Below are positions 43,137 through 51,723 of a stretch of DNA of 57,942 nt, in pieces (within the stretch, counting starts at the first letter, position 1; each line of letters opens with the position of its first letter). The stretch is from Deltaproteobacteria bacterium UBA2221 (GTDB lineage: Bacteria; Desulfobacterota; Syntrophorhabdia; Syntrophorhabdales; WCHB1-27). The stretch covers positions 1,651 through 59,592 of the forward strand of contig DCUF01000032.1 in NCBI GenBank assembly GCA_002328485.1, read 5' to 3'. The position numbers were made by a program, and so were the translations under genes. Below the pieces are notes generated by a model, which saw nothing but the letters and a program-made list of their open reading frames with translations, made no database searches and had not been told where the DNA came from.

Positions 43137-43460
43137 GTGACGGAGATTCGAGATCGTGCCTGCCGGCGATGCGGCTCTTGTTGTCGCGTGGATATGGTTG
43201 CCTGTGCCTCTGCCGAAGATATTCAGCGATGGGAAAAAGAGGGCCGTCACGATATTATTGCCCGACTCCGTGACGGTGAGGTCGTGTGGGCCGGTGACCG
43301 AATCATTGACAAGCACGGTCACAAGGTGGGGGTCTGTCATTATCTCTCTTGGGACGGTTCCGCCTTCTTCTGCCAGATTTATGAGACACGCCCGGCAGTA
43401 TGCCGCAACTATAGACCCGGTTCATCGGGTCTGTGCCCGCAGTACTCCGACGAACAGTAG
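43137..43460 (+). CDS. YkgJ-type CxxCxxCC metal-chelating family protein
   Basis: This 107-residue protein has the family's signature: an N-terminal Cys cluster (CRRCGSCCR) and a C-terminal set in FFCQIYETRPAVCRNYRPG and GLCPQY, thought to bind zinc or an iron-sulfur cluster. Biochemical roles in this family are poorly known. GTG start at 43137 without a strong ribosome-binding site. Its position downstream of the molybdopterin enzyme is suggestive of a maturation or assembly link, but the spacing is ~290 bases. Confidence 0.75.
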   Translation: MTEIRDRACRRCGSCCRVDMVACASAEDIQRWEKEGRHDIIARLRDGEVVWAGDRIIDKHGHKVGVCHYLSWDGSAFFCQIYETRPAVCRNYRPGSSGLCPQYSDEQ

Positions 43461-43624
43461 TTTGAACGCCGTGCCCCCGTAGATCTCCCCATTGCATCCT
43501 CACGACACGTTATCCCTCGAGGCCGTGGTGTCGATGATGACACCGAACGGAGTAAGGCGTTTCTCCATCGGCGAACGCGCCGTCACTGTGATCAAGTATT
43601 CCAGCAAACCTTTGCCAAATTCAG

Positions 43625-43630
43625 TATAAT
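43625..43630 (+). promoter_or_regulatory. Perfect -10 element upstream of cysteine synthase
   Basis: TATAAT at 43625-43630 with no good -35 hexamer at normal spacing. It would give a leader of about 49 bases to the ATG at 43686. Confidence 0.4.
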
Positions 43631-43685
43631 ATTACAAAAATTTCGAATGAGGAGCGGTTTCGTTCGGCATTCCATAGGACACGCT

Positions 43686-44582
43686 ATGCTTGTAAACTCT
43701 ATCCTTGAGGTAATTGGAAATACTCCCCTAGTCAAACTCCGGAAGATGTCTTCCGGGAATGTGTTCGCCAAGGCAGACTTCTTGAATCCCGGTGGCAGCG
43801 TTAAGGACCGTGTAGCCAAACAGATCATTGAATCGGCAGAGAAGGAAGGCAGGCTGAAGGCCGGAATGACCATCATCGAAGCGACCTCCGGCAACACGGG
43901 GATTGGCTTGAGCCTTATCGGCGTGCAGAAAGGCTACCGGGTGATCTGCGTCATGCCCGAAAATATGAGCGAGGAAAGGACCAAGATCATTCAGGCCTTC
44001 GGAGGTGAAATAGTAACGACCCCCGCGGAGGGCAGCCTGACGGCATGTCTGAAGAAGATCGAGGAGATCACCCAGACGGCACCCGAGGAGTTTTTCGTGG
44101 CCAATCAATTTGGAAATCCCCACAACCCCGAGATCCATTACCGGCAAACCGGTCCAGAAATCTGGGCAGATATGAACGGGGACGTGGACATATTCGTTGC
44201 CGGTGTTGGAAGCGGTGGGACGCTTCAAGGGATTGGAAAGTATTTGAAGGAGAAGAAACCCAGCATCAAGGTCGTTGCCGTTGAGCCAAAGAACAGCGCT
44301 GCCCTTCTGGGTAAAGAGCCGGGGTTGCACCAGATCCAGGGAATCGGCGACGGCTTTATCCCTGATGTTCTGGACATGAACCTGGTCGACATGGTATTCA
44401 CCGTTTCTGACGAAGAAGCCATTGAGACTACCCGGACACTTGCCCGCGAGGAGGGGTTGCTGGTTGGAACGTCTTCGGGAGCCAATGTTTTTACGGCCCT
44501 TCATATGGATAACGGTCACAATCGTATTGTAACCCTCTTGCCCGATCGTGCAGAGCGATACTTCAGCACAGCCCTTCTCTAA
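43686..44582 (+). CDS. Cysteine synthase (O-acetylserine sulfhydrylase family)
   Basis: This 298-residue PLP enzyme should make cysteine from O-acetylserine and sulfide. It shows the start VNSILEVIGNTPLVKL, the PLP lysine K40 in NPGGSVKDR, the substrate loop EATSGNTGIGL, the phosphate-binding glycine loop GVGSGGTLQGIG, and the C-terminal LLPDRAERYFSTALL. ATG at 43686 fits the family start better than ATG at 43647. CysK and CysM cannot be separated with confidence. Confidence 0.9.
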   Translation: MLVNSILEVIGNTPLVKLRKMSSGNVFAKADFLNPGGSVKDRVAKQIIESAEKEGRLKAGMTIIEATSGNTGIGLSLIGVQKGYRVICVMPENMSEERTKIIQAFGGEIVTTPAEGSLTACLKKIEEITQTAPEEFFVANQFGNPHNPEIHYRQTGPEIWADMNGDVDIFVAGVGSGGTLQGIGKYLKEKKPSIKVVAVEPKNSAALLGKEPGLHQIQGIGDGFIPDVLDMNLVDMVFTVSDEEAIETTRTLAREEGLLVGTSSGANVFTALHMDNGHNRIVTLLPDRAERYFSTALL

Positions 44583-44587
44583 AGTGA

Positions 44588-45373
44588 GTGAAATCGGAAA
44601 ACCAGTTCTTCGTGAACGACCCAAAGATGGATCAAGCCCCCGATATCTGGACAGAGCAGCGCCTGATCGAGCCCTTTGATGTAGACATATCGAGACGGTT
44701 ACGTCCACAGATCCTCTTTGCATACCTGCTGAATGCTGCCTGGAATCATGCCAAGGGGACAAGCTACGGCCACGACGAGTTATCGGCCCGAAACCTGAAG
44801 TGGGTACTGATAAAGCTGAAGATGGTCATCAGCCGAATGCCTCGATGGGGGGAACGGATAACCATCGAAACATGGGGAAAGCGGAAGGTGAAACTCTACG
44901 CCCTCCGTGACTTCAGGGTCATCCTCGATACCGGGGAAAAGCTGGCGTCTGCCACGTCGTCCTGGATGGTGCTGAACAAAACCACGGGCCGGCCTCAACG
45001 ATTTGGCCAGAGCTCAGACAGCCTTCCGTGGCAGCCCGGAAGGGACGAGATAGAGACCGATCTGGAAAAGGTCCAGGAACTGAAGCATGGAAAGGAGGTT
45101 GCCACGTTCCGGGTGCTTTTTTCGGATATCGACGTAAATCGCCATGTCAACTCTACCAAGTATCTGCAGTGGGTGTTAGACAGCCACCCGACCGAACACC
45201 TTGAAAACTCGGAGCCGCGATCGATCGAGCTCAGCTTTCTTTCGGAGGCCCTGCCCAATGAAGAAGTGGCGGTGGTCGTGGACGGAACGGAAAACGGGGG
45301 ATTGTGCGCCGTGCGCCGTCTGGGTGATGGCAAAGAACTCTGCCGAGCCAGGATTGAGTGGCGCTGCCTCTAA
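44588..45373 (+). CDS. Acyl-ACP thioesterase (FatA/FatB-like)
   Basis: This 261-residue protein has two hotdog domains. The first contains KWVLIKLKMVISRMPRWGE with IETWGKR; the second holds the catalytic-type motif DIDVNRHVNSTKYLQWVLD (Asn-His region) followed by IELSFLSEA. It releases fatty acids from acyl carrier protein, in the cytoplasm. GTG start five bases after the cysteine synthase stop, so they are likely co-transcribed, though the reason is not obvious. Confidence 0.88.
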   Translation: MKSENQFFVNDPKMDQAPDIWTEQRLIEPFDVDISRRLRPQILFAYLLNAAWNHAKGTSYGHDELSARNLKWVLIKLKMVISRMPRWGERITIETWGKRKVKLYALRDFRVILDTGEKLASATSSWMVLNKTTGRPQRFGQSSDSLPWQPGRDEIETDLEKVQELKHGKEVATFRVLFSDIDVNRHVNSTKYLQWVLDSHPTEHLENSEPRSIELSFLSEALPNEEVAVVVDGTENGGLCAVRRLGDGKELCRARIEWRCL

Positions 45374-45482
45374 TTCGTTGTCCACTTTCCACCATCCCCC
45401 TGTGTCCCAGATAGAATCACACAACAGGTTTGGGAGACCAATCAGTTCTTAAGCCGTAGCCCCCCCGTGCCGACATTTAGAT

Positions 45483-46676
45483 ATGGCAAAAGCATTGACA
45501 CGCACATGGAACCGCGAGACATTCCTCAACGAACTCGACTCCGGACGGCTTCTTCCGTCCCTCTCACCGCTTACCCTCCAGCTCATGAAGCTTTCCTCGG
45601 ACGAGAACTGCTCATTAGCCGATATCGCCGATCTCATAGAAAAAGATCCGTCCCTTACGATGCGCATCATCAAGCTCGCCAACAGCGCTTTTTTCAGAGC
45701 CCGCTATCCGGTGACTACCGCACACTCGGCCCTCCTCAGGATCGGTATCGACCAGGCTCGACTCCTCGCCTTGTCGCTATCCCTCAAAAACACCTTCCCT
45801 CTCAGCAAAGTCGGCTCGGCCGACTACCGGCAGTACTGGCGTATGTCTCTTTATCAGGGGCTGACCGCGCGATTCCTCGTACGAAAAGAAGAGGCCGAAG
45901 AAGCGTTCACGGCAGCATTCACTCTGGAGATCGGCTTGCTGGTGTTTTTGAGTGCCTTCTTGGAGAGTGAAGATGCGGTCGAAGTCCCACCATGGTACCC
46001 CTTGTCATCGCTTCTCGATTGGGAAAGCGAAACCTACGGTATCAATCACCGCGAGATCGGAGGATTACTCCTCACGCACTGGGGGTTTCCGTCACGGTTA
46101 GTCCTTTGTCAGCGATCCCATGAGTTCGGTCGCAGTGCGGCGGGGCTTCCGCCTCTAGCGAGGATCTGTGCCATTGCGTCGGAACTATCCGGCTTCATAT
46201 GCCAGACGAAGACCCCTCTACCGGAACTCCTCGTCACGATGGAACAGGTTTTCGGCCTGTCACCTGGCCTTGTCGCGGACGCGGTGACCCTGGCGCTTAT
46301 GAAGGTGGATTCAATTGCGGAGATGTTCGAGGTGGAAATCGACAGCGAAGCAGATAAACTGGACGTCATGAGAAAGGCGTATGATAGCCTTGCGCTCCTT
46401 TCCCGAAAACTGGTTGAAGGAAGGCGCTTCGTTTGCGGAACACCTACCTTGGCCGAGTTGCATGACGAGCCAGCCGACCCCGACGTGAGGCGCGCCCTTC
46501 AGGCAGTCGAGGACGAGATAAGAAACCCATTGACCGCCGTGGGAGGCTTCGCACGCAGGCTGGCCAAAACAATTGATCCCACCTCCGATCAAGCGGAGTA
46601 CATTAAGATCATTCTTTCAGAAACCGCCAGGCTCGAACAGACATTAGACGGCACTGGGCAGGCGCTGCAACAGTAG
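45483..46676 (+). CDS. HDOD-domain signalling protein with degenerate HisKA tail
   Basis: Residues ~20-220 of this 397-residue protein form an HDOD domain (LSPLTLQLMKLSSDENCSLAD, IEKDPSLTMRIIKLANSAFF, ALLRIGIDQARLLALSLSL). The last ~60 residues resemble the dimerisation/phosphoacceptor helix of a histidine kinase (EIRNPLTAVGGFARRLAKT), but the phosphoacceptor His is Asp344 (V-E-D-E-I-R-N-P-L), and the protein ends without an ATP-binding domain. It therefore cannot autophosphorylate and may work as a dimerising or decoy partner of another kinase. The start is ATG at 45483; no clear ribosome-binding site. Confidence 0.82.
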   Translation: MAKALTRTWNRETFLNELDSGRLLPSLSPLTLQLMKLSSDENCSLADIADLIEKDPSLTMRIIKLANSAFFRARYPVTTAHSALLRIGIDQARLLALSLSLKNTFPLSKVGSADYRQYWRMSLYQGLTARFLVRKEEAEEAFTAAFTLEIGLLVFLSAFLESEDAVEVPPWYPLSSLLDWESETYGINHREIGGLLLTHWGFPSRLVLCQRSHEFGRSAAGLPPLARICAIASELSGFICQTKTPLPELLVTMEQVFGLSPGLVADAVTLALMKVDSIAEMFEVEIDSEADKLDVMRKAYDSLALLSRKLVEGRRFVCGTPTLAELHDEPADPDVRRALQAVEDEIRNPLTAVGGFARRLAKTIDPTSDQAEYIKIILSETARLEQTLDGTGQALQQ

Positions 46677-46822
46677 ACCCGAAAGCCCCGGCCCCCATTA
46701 CGTTCCGACAAAGCCACGACCTCGTTCAAAGAAGGCAGTGAACCAGGGATCTTGCCCGCCATCGCCGCTTGGCTCCCCATGTCCCATAAGCAACGTTCTT
46801 AAGGAGCTTCCTTGGTTGGCCA

Positions 46823-46852
46823 TTGACAGTCGGTCGCGGCGATTGATATGAT
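46823..46852 (+). promoter_or_regulatory. Promoter of the hotdog thioesterase gene
   Basis: TTGACA at 46823-46828, 18-base spacer, TATGAT at 46847-46852. The box covers an upstream in-frame ATG (46848), which argues that translation starts further downstream. Confidence 0.6.
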
Positions 46853-46910
46853 CACCCCTGGAACCTGTCCCGTCTGGAAAAGCGGACAAAGGAGAGGAAA
46901 GAGAGGTTAT

Positions 46911-47423
46911 TTGGAACGTTTGCCATGTTATGAGAATTGCTTTTTTTGCGGGCCCCACTCGAAGGGGTTACGGTTACGAATCGAGTATGGCGATCATGTC
47001 TGTTCGACCAATTTCTTGATCGATGATTCATTCCAGGGATTTCGCGGTGTACTGCATGGCGGCATCGTTAGCGGCATCCTTGACGAGATCATGTGGTGGG
47101 CGGTCTTTATGGAGACGGGGGTGCTATCTGCCACATGGAAGCTTGACGTGGAGTTCAGAAGAACCGTCCTTTGCGGCAAAGCCTATCAAGCCGTGGGGGC
47201 ATACGAACGGGTAAAACATGGAACCTACCATGTCTCAGCCCGCATTGAAGATGATTCGGGAGAGGTTTGTGCGTCGGCCCTCGGCATGTTCCGAGAGCTG
47301 AAAGACACAGACCGTGATGAGTTCCTCCGCAACCTGGATTTTTCTGAAAGCTCGCAGCCCGTGGAGTCTCTCCTGCGGTCTTTGCTCAAAAACGCAACCC
47401 CGGCCCATTTCCGCAAGGAATGA
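46911..47423 (+). CDS. PaaI/4HBT-type hotdog thioesterase
   Basis: A single hotdog domain with an N-terminal Cys motif (CYENCFFCGPHSKGLRL) as in many PaaI-like enzymes and the active-site region GFRGVLHGGIVSGILDEIM. It is expected to hydrolyse an acyl-CoA; the substrate is unknown. TTG at 46911 follows GAGAGG and lies after the promoter; ATG at 46848 would sit within the -10 box and add 21 residues. Length from TTG is 170 residues. The gene converges on the minus-strand genes that follow. Confidence 0.8.
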   Translation: MERLPCYENCFFCGPHSKGLRLRIEYGDHVCSTNFLIDDSFQGFRGVLHGGIVSGILDEIMWWAVFMETGVLSATWKLDVEFRRTVLCGKAYQAVGAYERVKHGTYHVSARIEDDSGEVCASALGMFRELKDTDRDEFLRNLDFSESSQPVESLLRSLLKNATPAHFRKE

Positions 47424-47483
47424 TGACTTTGCCTCAAGGCGAGAGATCACCGGGAAGTTTGGTGACCTCTCGGAGCCGCCATA

Positions 47484-47732
47484 TCAGGAGGCCTCACCGA
47501 TCTTCCCGCTTTCCTCCATGAACGAGATTGCCTCGGATCTCGCCATTGCCCTGATCTCGTCGAAGGACATACTCCCAACCTTTGGTTTCGGCAATGAAAC
47601 GATAACAGACGCGAAGCAGGGCCCTCGCGTGGTCGTGGCCGTTGCCTCGAAATTGACCTGAACCTCAAGATAACCATATTCAGGACCCCGGTCGAACGTC
47701 TTCTCTACACTGATTTGAATCTTGGATGCCAT
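47484..47732 (-). CDS. Small protein of unknown function
   Basis: An 82-residue protein with a good ribosome-binding site (GGAGGAGGT, nine bases before the ATG). It begins MASKIQISVEKTFDRGPEYGYL and has an amphipathic beta-strand pattern followed by a helix (FDEIRAMARSEAISFMEES). It has no signal peptide, Cys or membrane segment of note. I do not recognise the family. It lies downstream of the DUF6125 gene on the same strand, so they may share a message. Confidence 0.55.
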   Translation of the reverse strand: MASKIQISVEKTFDRGPEYGYLEVQVNFEATATTTRGPCFASVIVSLPKPKVGSMSFDEIRAMARSEAISFMEESGKIGEAS

Positions 47733-47808
47733 CTCTCGTTACCTCCTCCACGTGGATTGTACCTCGGCGGTTCGTGTACTGCACCGGTCGTCGTCTGTCC
47801 GCCCCAGA

Positions 47809-48327
47809 CTAGCCGCTTGACCCCTCCTGGTCCATGGTAAAACGCCATTTGCAGAACACGTCACTGCTGTGGGGATCGGGGGGAGCGAAGAGACATTCTA
47901 CCTTCAGCCCGCGGTCAAGTTCCTGGATGATACTCTGAAAAAACAAGAAGTGCATGCGCTTGCAGCCATACTCCCCTAGCCCTTTTTTTAGACGAGCCTC
48001 CTGTGAGGGGCAGTGCGGCACCGAAACGACAATCTCATTGTCCTTATAGTCGATTTCATAGCCGCTTATCATAGCCCAGGGAAAGTATCGAAAGAACCGG
48101 TAGAGCCCCTGCAACCCCTTTTCCTTTATCGAGAAGCTCCTCCTGATGTCCCTGGCGGTAATCCTTCCCATGGTATGCCAGACCTCTTCATTCGCCTTGA
48201 TTGCCGCGTCGTAACTAAAGGCATTTTCGACCCCAAGAAACCAGAACCCGTCCGTCTTCCTGAGTTGGTCCAGCATGAATTCTGCATATAGTCGAAGTTC
48301 TTCATCGTCGAATTGAGGAATATTCAT
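47809..48327 (-). CDS. DUF6125-like protein
   Basis: A 172-residue protein with FDDEELRLYAEFMLDQLRKTDGF near the N-terminus and a C-terminal block of conserved Cys/His: VPHCPSQEARLKKGLGEYGCK then FAPPDPHSSDVFCKWRF. I recognise this as the DUF6125 pattern, resembling L-2-amino-thiazoline-4-carboxylate hydrolase-like proteins; its activity is not established. The ribosome-binding region is a tandem GGGA run. It lies downstream of the RACo-like gene on the same strand. Confidence 0.7.
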   Translation of the reverse strand: MNIPQFDDEELRLYAEFMLDQLRKTDGFWFLGVENAFSYDAAIKANEEVWHTMGRITARDIRRSFSIKEKGLQGLYRFFRYFPWAMISGYEIDYKDNEIVVSVPHCPSQEARLKKGLGEYGCKRMHFLFFQSIIQELDRGLKVECLFAPPDPHSSDVFCKWRFTMDQEGSSG

Positions 48328-48487
48328 ATATAGATTTCCTCCCTCCCTCCCTCATTCAGGGCAAAGCAACGTAAAATATTATTAGCACAAAACAGGGCAA
48401 AACATTTCATTTTACGGGAGGAGACGAATGGCCAATAGGCTTTTGGTGTTAGAAGGGCATCAATTTTCGTATCAACCGAAATCAAGA

Positions 48488-48605
48488 TGCCGGTCGGCGA
48501 TTGCGAGCACACTCCCGTCCTATCACGTCTATCGGATGCGCAAGGCGATCGTGAATTGCGACAGTGGGCCGAGGTCTTTGAGGAGCGTGACGCAAGATCG
48601 ATTGT
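48488..48605 (+). pseudogene. Remnant of the 3' end of a UroD-family methyltransferase gene
   Basis: The segment reads as the C-terminal end of the methyltransferases at 53.8-56.0 kb. First comes a block like V-S-S-G-C-E, here V-G-D-C-E (48491-48508); then, after a frameshift, YHVYRMRKAIVNC, matching HVYQMHKAIVDC of the gene ending at 56019. Base similarity continues past the old stop into GAGGAGCG, as at 56020. The rest of the gene is gone. Confidence 0.6.
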
Positions 48606-48643
48606 TGCTCTACGCCCTCGGCGTGCCAGGGAAAGATGTACCT

Positions 48644-50530
48644 TTATGCCAAAGGAGGAAACCTGAGGCAATTGACAAATTCGTGTTGAAAAAGAGGTTC
48701 AGCGGCTAATTGTACATGCTGAATTCGACGGGCAACCCTCTCTGCCTCTAACCGTTTTTCCTTATCGACAAGTGAGAGGTACGCTCCCCTTCCGGCTGCA
48801 TTTCCAACAAAAGAGATGCCATCACGGTCACATGGGGGGATGAGACCGATAGACTTCGCATTGTCTATATCGATGTGCATGCCGAACGCCCCCGCGATCA
48901 ATACCCTCTGGAACTCGGTGATGCCAAGTTTCTCCATTAAACTCCTGAATCCGGCGCTCAATGCGGCCTTGGCCAACTGAACTTGACGGATATCCTTCTG
49001 ATTCAAGACTATATCTCTGCCCGTCCACGTCTCTTCAGCCGGCACCAGCAAAAATTCCCTGGTGCCGTCAGGACCATTCCTGAGCCGGCTCGTCATCAGG
49101 GCTTTCGTAAAGGCCCCGCTCCCTTCGATAAGCTTCGTTTTGTATAGCCCTGCAATCACATCTATGATCCCTGAGCCGCAGATCCCCTTCGGACGGAGCG
49201 ACGGGGTTACCCCTTGACCTCTGCCGTCGCCAACCGTTCGGTACTGGGGAGCAAAGGTAAGCTCATCGATCCAGACTCTGTCGATAGCCCCCTTCATTGC
49301 CCTCATGCCTGATTTGATGCTTGCCCCCTCCAGTGCCGGGCCTGTGGCGCAGGAGCAGGCGAACAAGAGATCCCGATTTCCGGCTATCAGTTCTCCGTTT
49401 GTCCCGAGATCCATGAGAAGTGTGTGATCTTCAGAAAGATGGAGCTCTTCGGAGATAACGGCGGCCATGCTGTCGGCACCCACGAAGCCTGCCTGTATGG
49501 GAAGAACATGCACATACGCTCCAGGGTGAGCGGTCAACCCGATCATGTCTGCCTTTATGTCGATGGGTTCTTTGATGTTAGGGATGAATGGTGCTTTCCG
49601 CAGGCTATGGAGATCAAGCCCTAAGAAGATGTGGTGCATAACAGTATTCCCGACGACCGTGATGTCGACGATATCCTGTGGTTTGCATCCTATTTCAGCG
49701 GAGCGGTCGCGGATAAGAAGGTTGACGGCTTCGATCAACCTCGCCCGGATCCTTGAGGCGTTATCATGGTTTTGGCTTGCATAAGCAAGGCGCGAGAGAA
49801 CATCCAGGCCGAACTCGACCTGCGGATTTGTGATGGCAGCACCCACGAGGATTCTTCCATCGGTCAAATCACACAGATAGAGAGCGATGGTGGTGGTTCC
49901 GATATCAAGTGCAACACCCAGAAGGCAACGTTTTTTGTTTGCCTCGACCCCGATAACCTCTCGATTTAACCGACAAAGGGCTGAAAAGGATCCCTCGCCG
50001 GCCCTTACGCCGCTCAGCAATTGATTTTTTACCGATTCACTCACGATCAGATTTTGTTGCCCGAGAGCTTTCGAGAGAAACATATCGATACGGTCGGCGG
50101 CCACCTCCGGAGCGGGACCCGGAAGCCTGAACTCCCGGAGTTGGATTGCGGGATCAAGGGTAATGGGATGCTGTCTGAACGTCTTCTCCTCGGCCGGTCC
50201 ATTGCAAAGCACGCTGCAATGAACGAGGACCTTGGAATCGGTAAGGAGTTTTGCTTTACACGCGAGCCTGTATCCAGCCTTCTTTTCCACAGCCCCTAAA
50301 AAGTCCGACTCACAGTCTGTCCATGGGCTTGCCCGACCCTCAATGACCTGTACTCGACACTTGCCGCATGTACCGGTTCCGTTGCAGTCAGACTCCAGGT
50401 AAACCCCCGAATTCCTCGCGGCTTCCAAGATAGTCGAACCGTAGGCGCAGGAGGTGTCGGTTTCAAAAGGAAGAAATGAGACCTTGAGCCGCCCTTTGTC
50501 CTGCTTATCTCCCCGAGGTGTGACGAGCAC
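48644..50530 (-). CDS. RACo-like reductive activator of corrinoid proteins (2Fe-2S ferredoxin + ASKHA/DUF4445 domain)
   Basis: This 628-residue protein has an N-terminal plant-type [2Fe-2S] domain with C49, C55, C58 and C91 (SDCNGTGTCGKCR ... LACKAK), a linker, and a large ASKHA-type ATPase domain (ALDIGTTTIALYLCDL, LLMDLGTNGELI, GICGSGIIDVIAGL, ending with GNAAGRGAYLSL). RACo proteins use ATP to reduce inactive Co(II) to Co(I) in methyl-carrying corrinoid proteins. The GTG start follows GGGAGGAG. It is divergent from the DUF1638 gene and in the same locus as a corrinoid protein and two methyltransferases, which supports the role. Confidence 0.88.
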   Translation of the reverse strand: MLVTPRGDKQDKGRLKVSFLPFETDTSCAYGSTILEAARNSGVYLESDCNGTGTCGKCRVQVIEGRASPWTDCESDFLGAVEKKAGYRLACKAKLLTDSKVLVHCSVLCNGPAEEKTFRQHPITLDPAIQLREFRLPGPAPEVAADRIDMFLSKALGQQNLIVSESVKNQLLSGVRAGEGSFSALCRLNREVIGVEANKKRCLLGVALDIGTTTIALYLCDLTDGRILVGAAITNPQVEFGLDVLSRLAYASQNHDNASRIRARLIEAVNLLIRDRSAEIGCKPQDIVDITVVGNTVMHHIFLGLDLHSLRKAPFIPNIKEPIDIKADMIGLTAHPGAYVHVLPIQAGFVGADSMAAVISEELHLSEDHTLLMDLGTNGELIAGNRDLLFACSCATGPALEGASIKSGMRAMKGAIDRVWIDELTFAPQYRTVGDGRGQGVTPSLRPKGICGSGIIDVIAGLYKTKLIEGSGAFTKALMTSRLRNGPDGTREFLLVPAEETWTGRDIVLNQKDIRQVQLAKAALSAGFRSLMEKLGITEFQRVLIAGAFGMHIDIDNAKSIGLIPPCDRDGISFVGNAAGRGAYLSLVDKEKRLEAERVARRIQHVQLAAEPLFQHEFVNCLRFPPLA

Positions 50531-50580
50531 GTGAGCCTTCTCCTCCCTTCTGAAGTGGACGCGGACAGCACCCTACACCT

Positions 50581-50608
50581 TTTCTACACCACTTTATATC
50601 GTTGTCAA
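50581..50608 (-). promoter_or_regulatory. Promoter of the RACo-like gene
   Basis: On the minus strand TTGACA (50603-50608), 16-base spacer, TAGAAA (50581-50586). Its -35 box overlaps the -35 box of the divergent promoter. Confidence 0.5.
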
Positions 50609-50629
50609 TCTAAAATTCTGTGATTATAT
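50602..50629 (+). promoter_or_regulatory. Promoter of the DUF1638 gene
   Basis: TTGTCA (50602-50607), 16-base spacer, TTATAT (50624-50629). Overlaps the opposing -35 box almost completely. Confidence 0.45.
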
Positions 50630-50665
50630 GGAAGGTATGCACCCACATCCGAGATCTTGGGGGTT

Positions 50666-51382
50666 ATGTTGGACCGGGTAATAACCGCTCTGAATAAGGC
50701 AAAAAGAGTGTTTATCGGCTGCCCTGCGGTGATAGCGGATCTGCGTCCCCTTTTGCCCACGACTATGGCGTACAAATCTTTTGATTTTGGTCTGCATAGA
50801 GGGCAAAGGGAGCTTCGTAACGCATTGCAGCACACTATTTTTGAATGCAGCGATGAGGCAGAAACGATCATACTTTCATATGGTCTCTGCTCCCAAGGGG
50901 TCATAGGGCTGCGCGCCTCCTCCTGCCCCGTGGTTGTTCCCCGCGTCGACGACTGCATCGCCCTGTTTCTGGGCTCTCGCGGTACCTATCACCTCGGGTC
51001 ACAAAAAAAGCAGGGCACCTATTATTTAACGAACGGCTGGATACGGACGGGACAAACGCTCCTTGAGGAATATCAACGGATGGCCGCCAGGTATGGCCGG
51101 AAGAGGGCCGATAAACTTCAAGCGACCATGTTCAAGGGCTACCGGAGACTGGTATTCGTCAATACAGGCGAATGCGATCTGGAAAGGTGCCGCACGTACG
51201 CCCGTCAAGCCGCAGAACAATTTGGGCTTCGATACGAAGAGATCGAGGCGTCTAACCATTTTGTTCGGAGGATGATCAGTGGTCAATGGGACAAAGAATT
51301 CGTCGTCGTTGAACCTGGCGAGAAAATCACACTCGAACATTTTCTCGGTAGTTCGAACGGCAAACTTTTGAAGAAAACCTGA
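50666..51382 (+). CDS. DUF1638 protein, methyltransferase-associated
   Basis: A 238-residue cytoplasmic protein with the DUF1638 motifs IFIGCPAV-like VFIGCPAVIADL, the loop IILSYGLCSQGVIGLRAS, PRVDDCIALFLGSR and VNTGECDLERCRTYAR. The family is typically found beside corrinoid-dependent methyltransferases and RACo-like proteins; its biochemical role is unknown to me. Conserved Cys residues suggest a metal or cofactor site. The start is ATG at 50666 or TTG at 50657. Confidence 0.8.
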   Translation: MLDRVITALNKAKRVFIGCPAVIADLRPLLPTTMAYKSFDFGLHRGQRELRNALQHTIFECSDEAETIILSYGLCSQGVIGLRASSCPVVVPRVDDCIALFLGSRGTYHLGSQKKQGTYYLTNGWIRTGQTLLEEYQRMAARYGRKRADKLQATMFKGYRRLVFVNTGECDLERCRTYARQAAEQFGLRYEEIEASNHFVRRMISGQWDKEFVVVEPGEKITLEHFLGSSNGKLLKKT

Positions 51383-51723
51383 ACCTATACCGTAGATACC
51401 TGCCGCGGAACCCCCGCTTCACGGCCCCTATAGTCTCGCAGTTCTTCGGTAAGAGCGGCCGATCCTTCCCAAATTCTTAGAGGACCTACACATTCTTCCG
51501 TAACGATCAGAGAATTGCGGCCGGAATCGAGAGGTTTGCCGCAATTCGAAAGGCGTCCTGCTTTCAAACTTGTTAGAAAGTATGGATTGAAAGTGGGCAA
51601 GACTGGCGCTAAGACTGGTTATAAGCCGCAATAGGGGCGGTGAAAGGGAAGGGCGACATCAGCCAGCCCTATTTTCGTGTGTCCACGATTTTCTGACTAT
51701 TGAAGGCGGCAAAGGAGACTCCG
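51383..51723. other. Intergenic stretch holding repeat copy 1
   Basis: No clear gene. A minus-strand frame of about 71 codons (51385-51600) exists but has no ribosome-binding site; its C-terminal half is protein-like, so it may be a decayed coding fragment. The 33-bp dispersed repeat lies at 51560-51592. Confidence 0.4.
51560..51592 (+). repeat. 33-bp dispersed repeat, copy 1
   Basis: GCTTTCAAA then CTTGTTAGAAAG then TATGGATTGAAA. It matches 57838-57870 at 28 of 33 positions and 56322-56354 at 26 of 33, without gaps. Differences fall mostly at every third base. Confidence 0.7.

Noticed and set aside
46848..46910. Upstream ATG as the start of the hotdog thioesterase
   Set aside because: The ATG is within a good -10 box and has no ribosome-binding site; the TTG at 46911 has one.
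48428..48709. Plus-strand frame of 93 codons with a good GGAGGAG site
   Set aside because: Its middle is a frameshifted methyltransferase remnant and its end runs antisense into the RACo gene, so I do not call it a gene.
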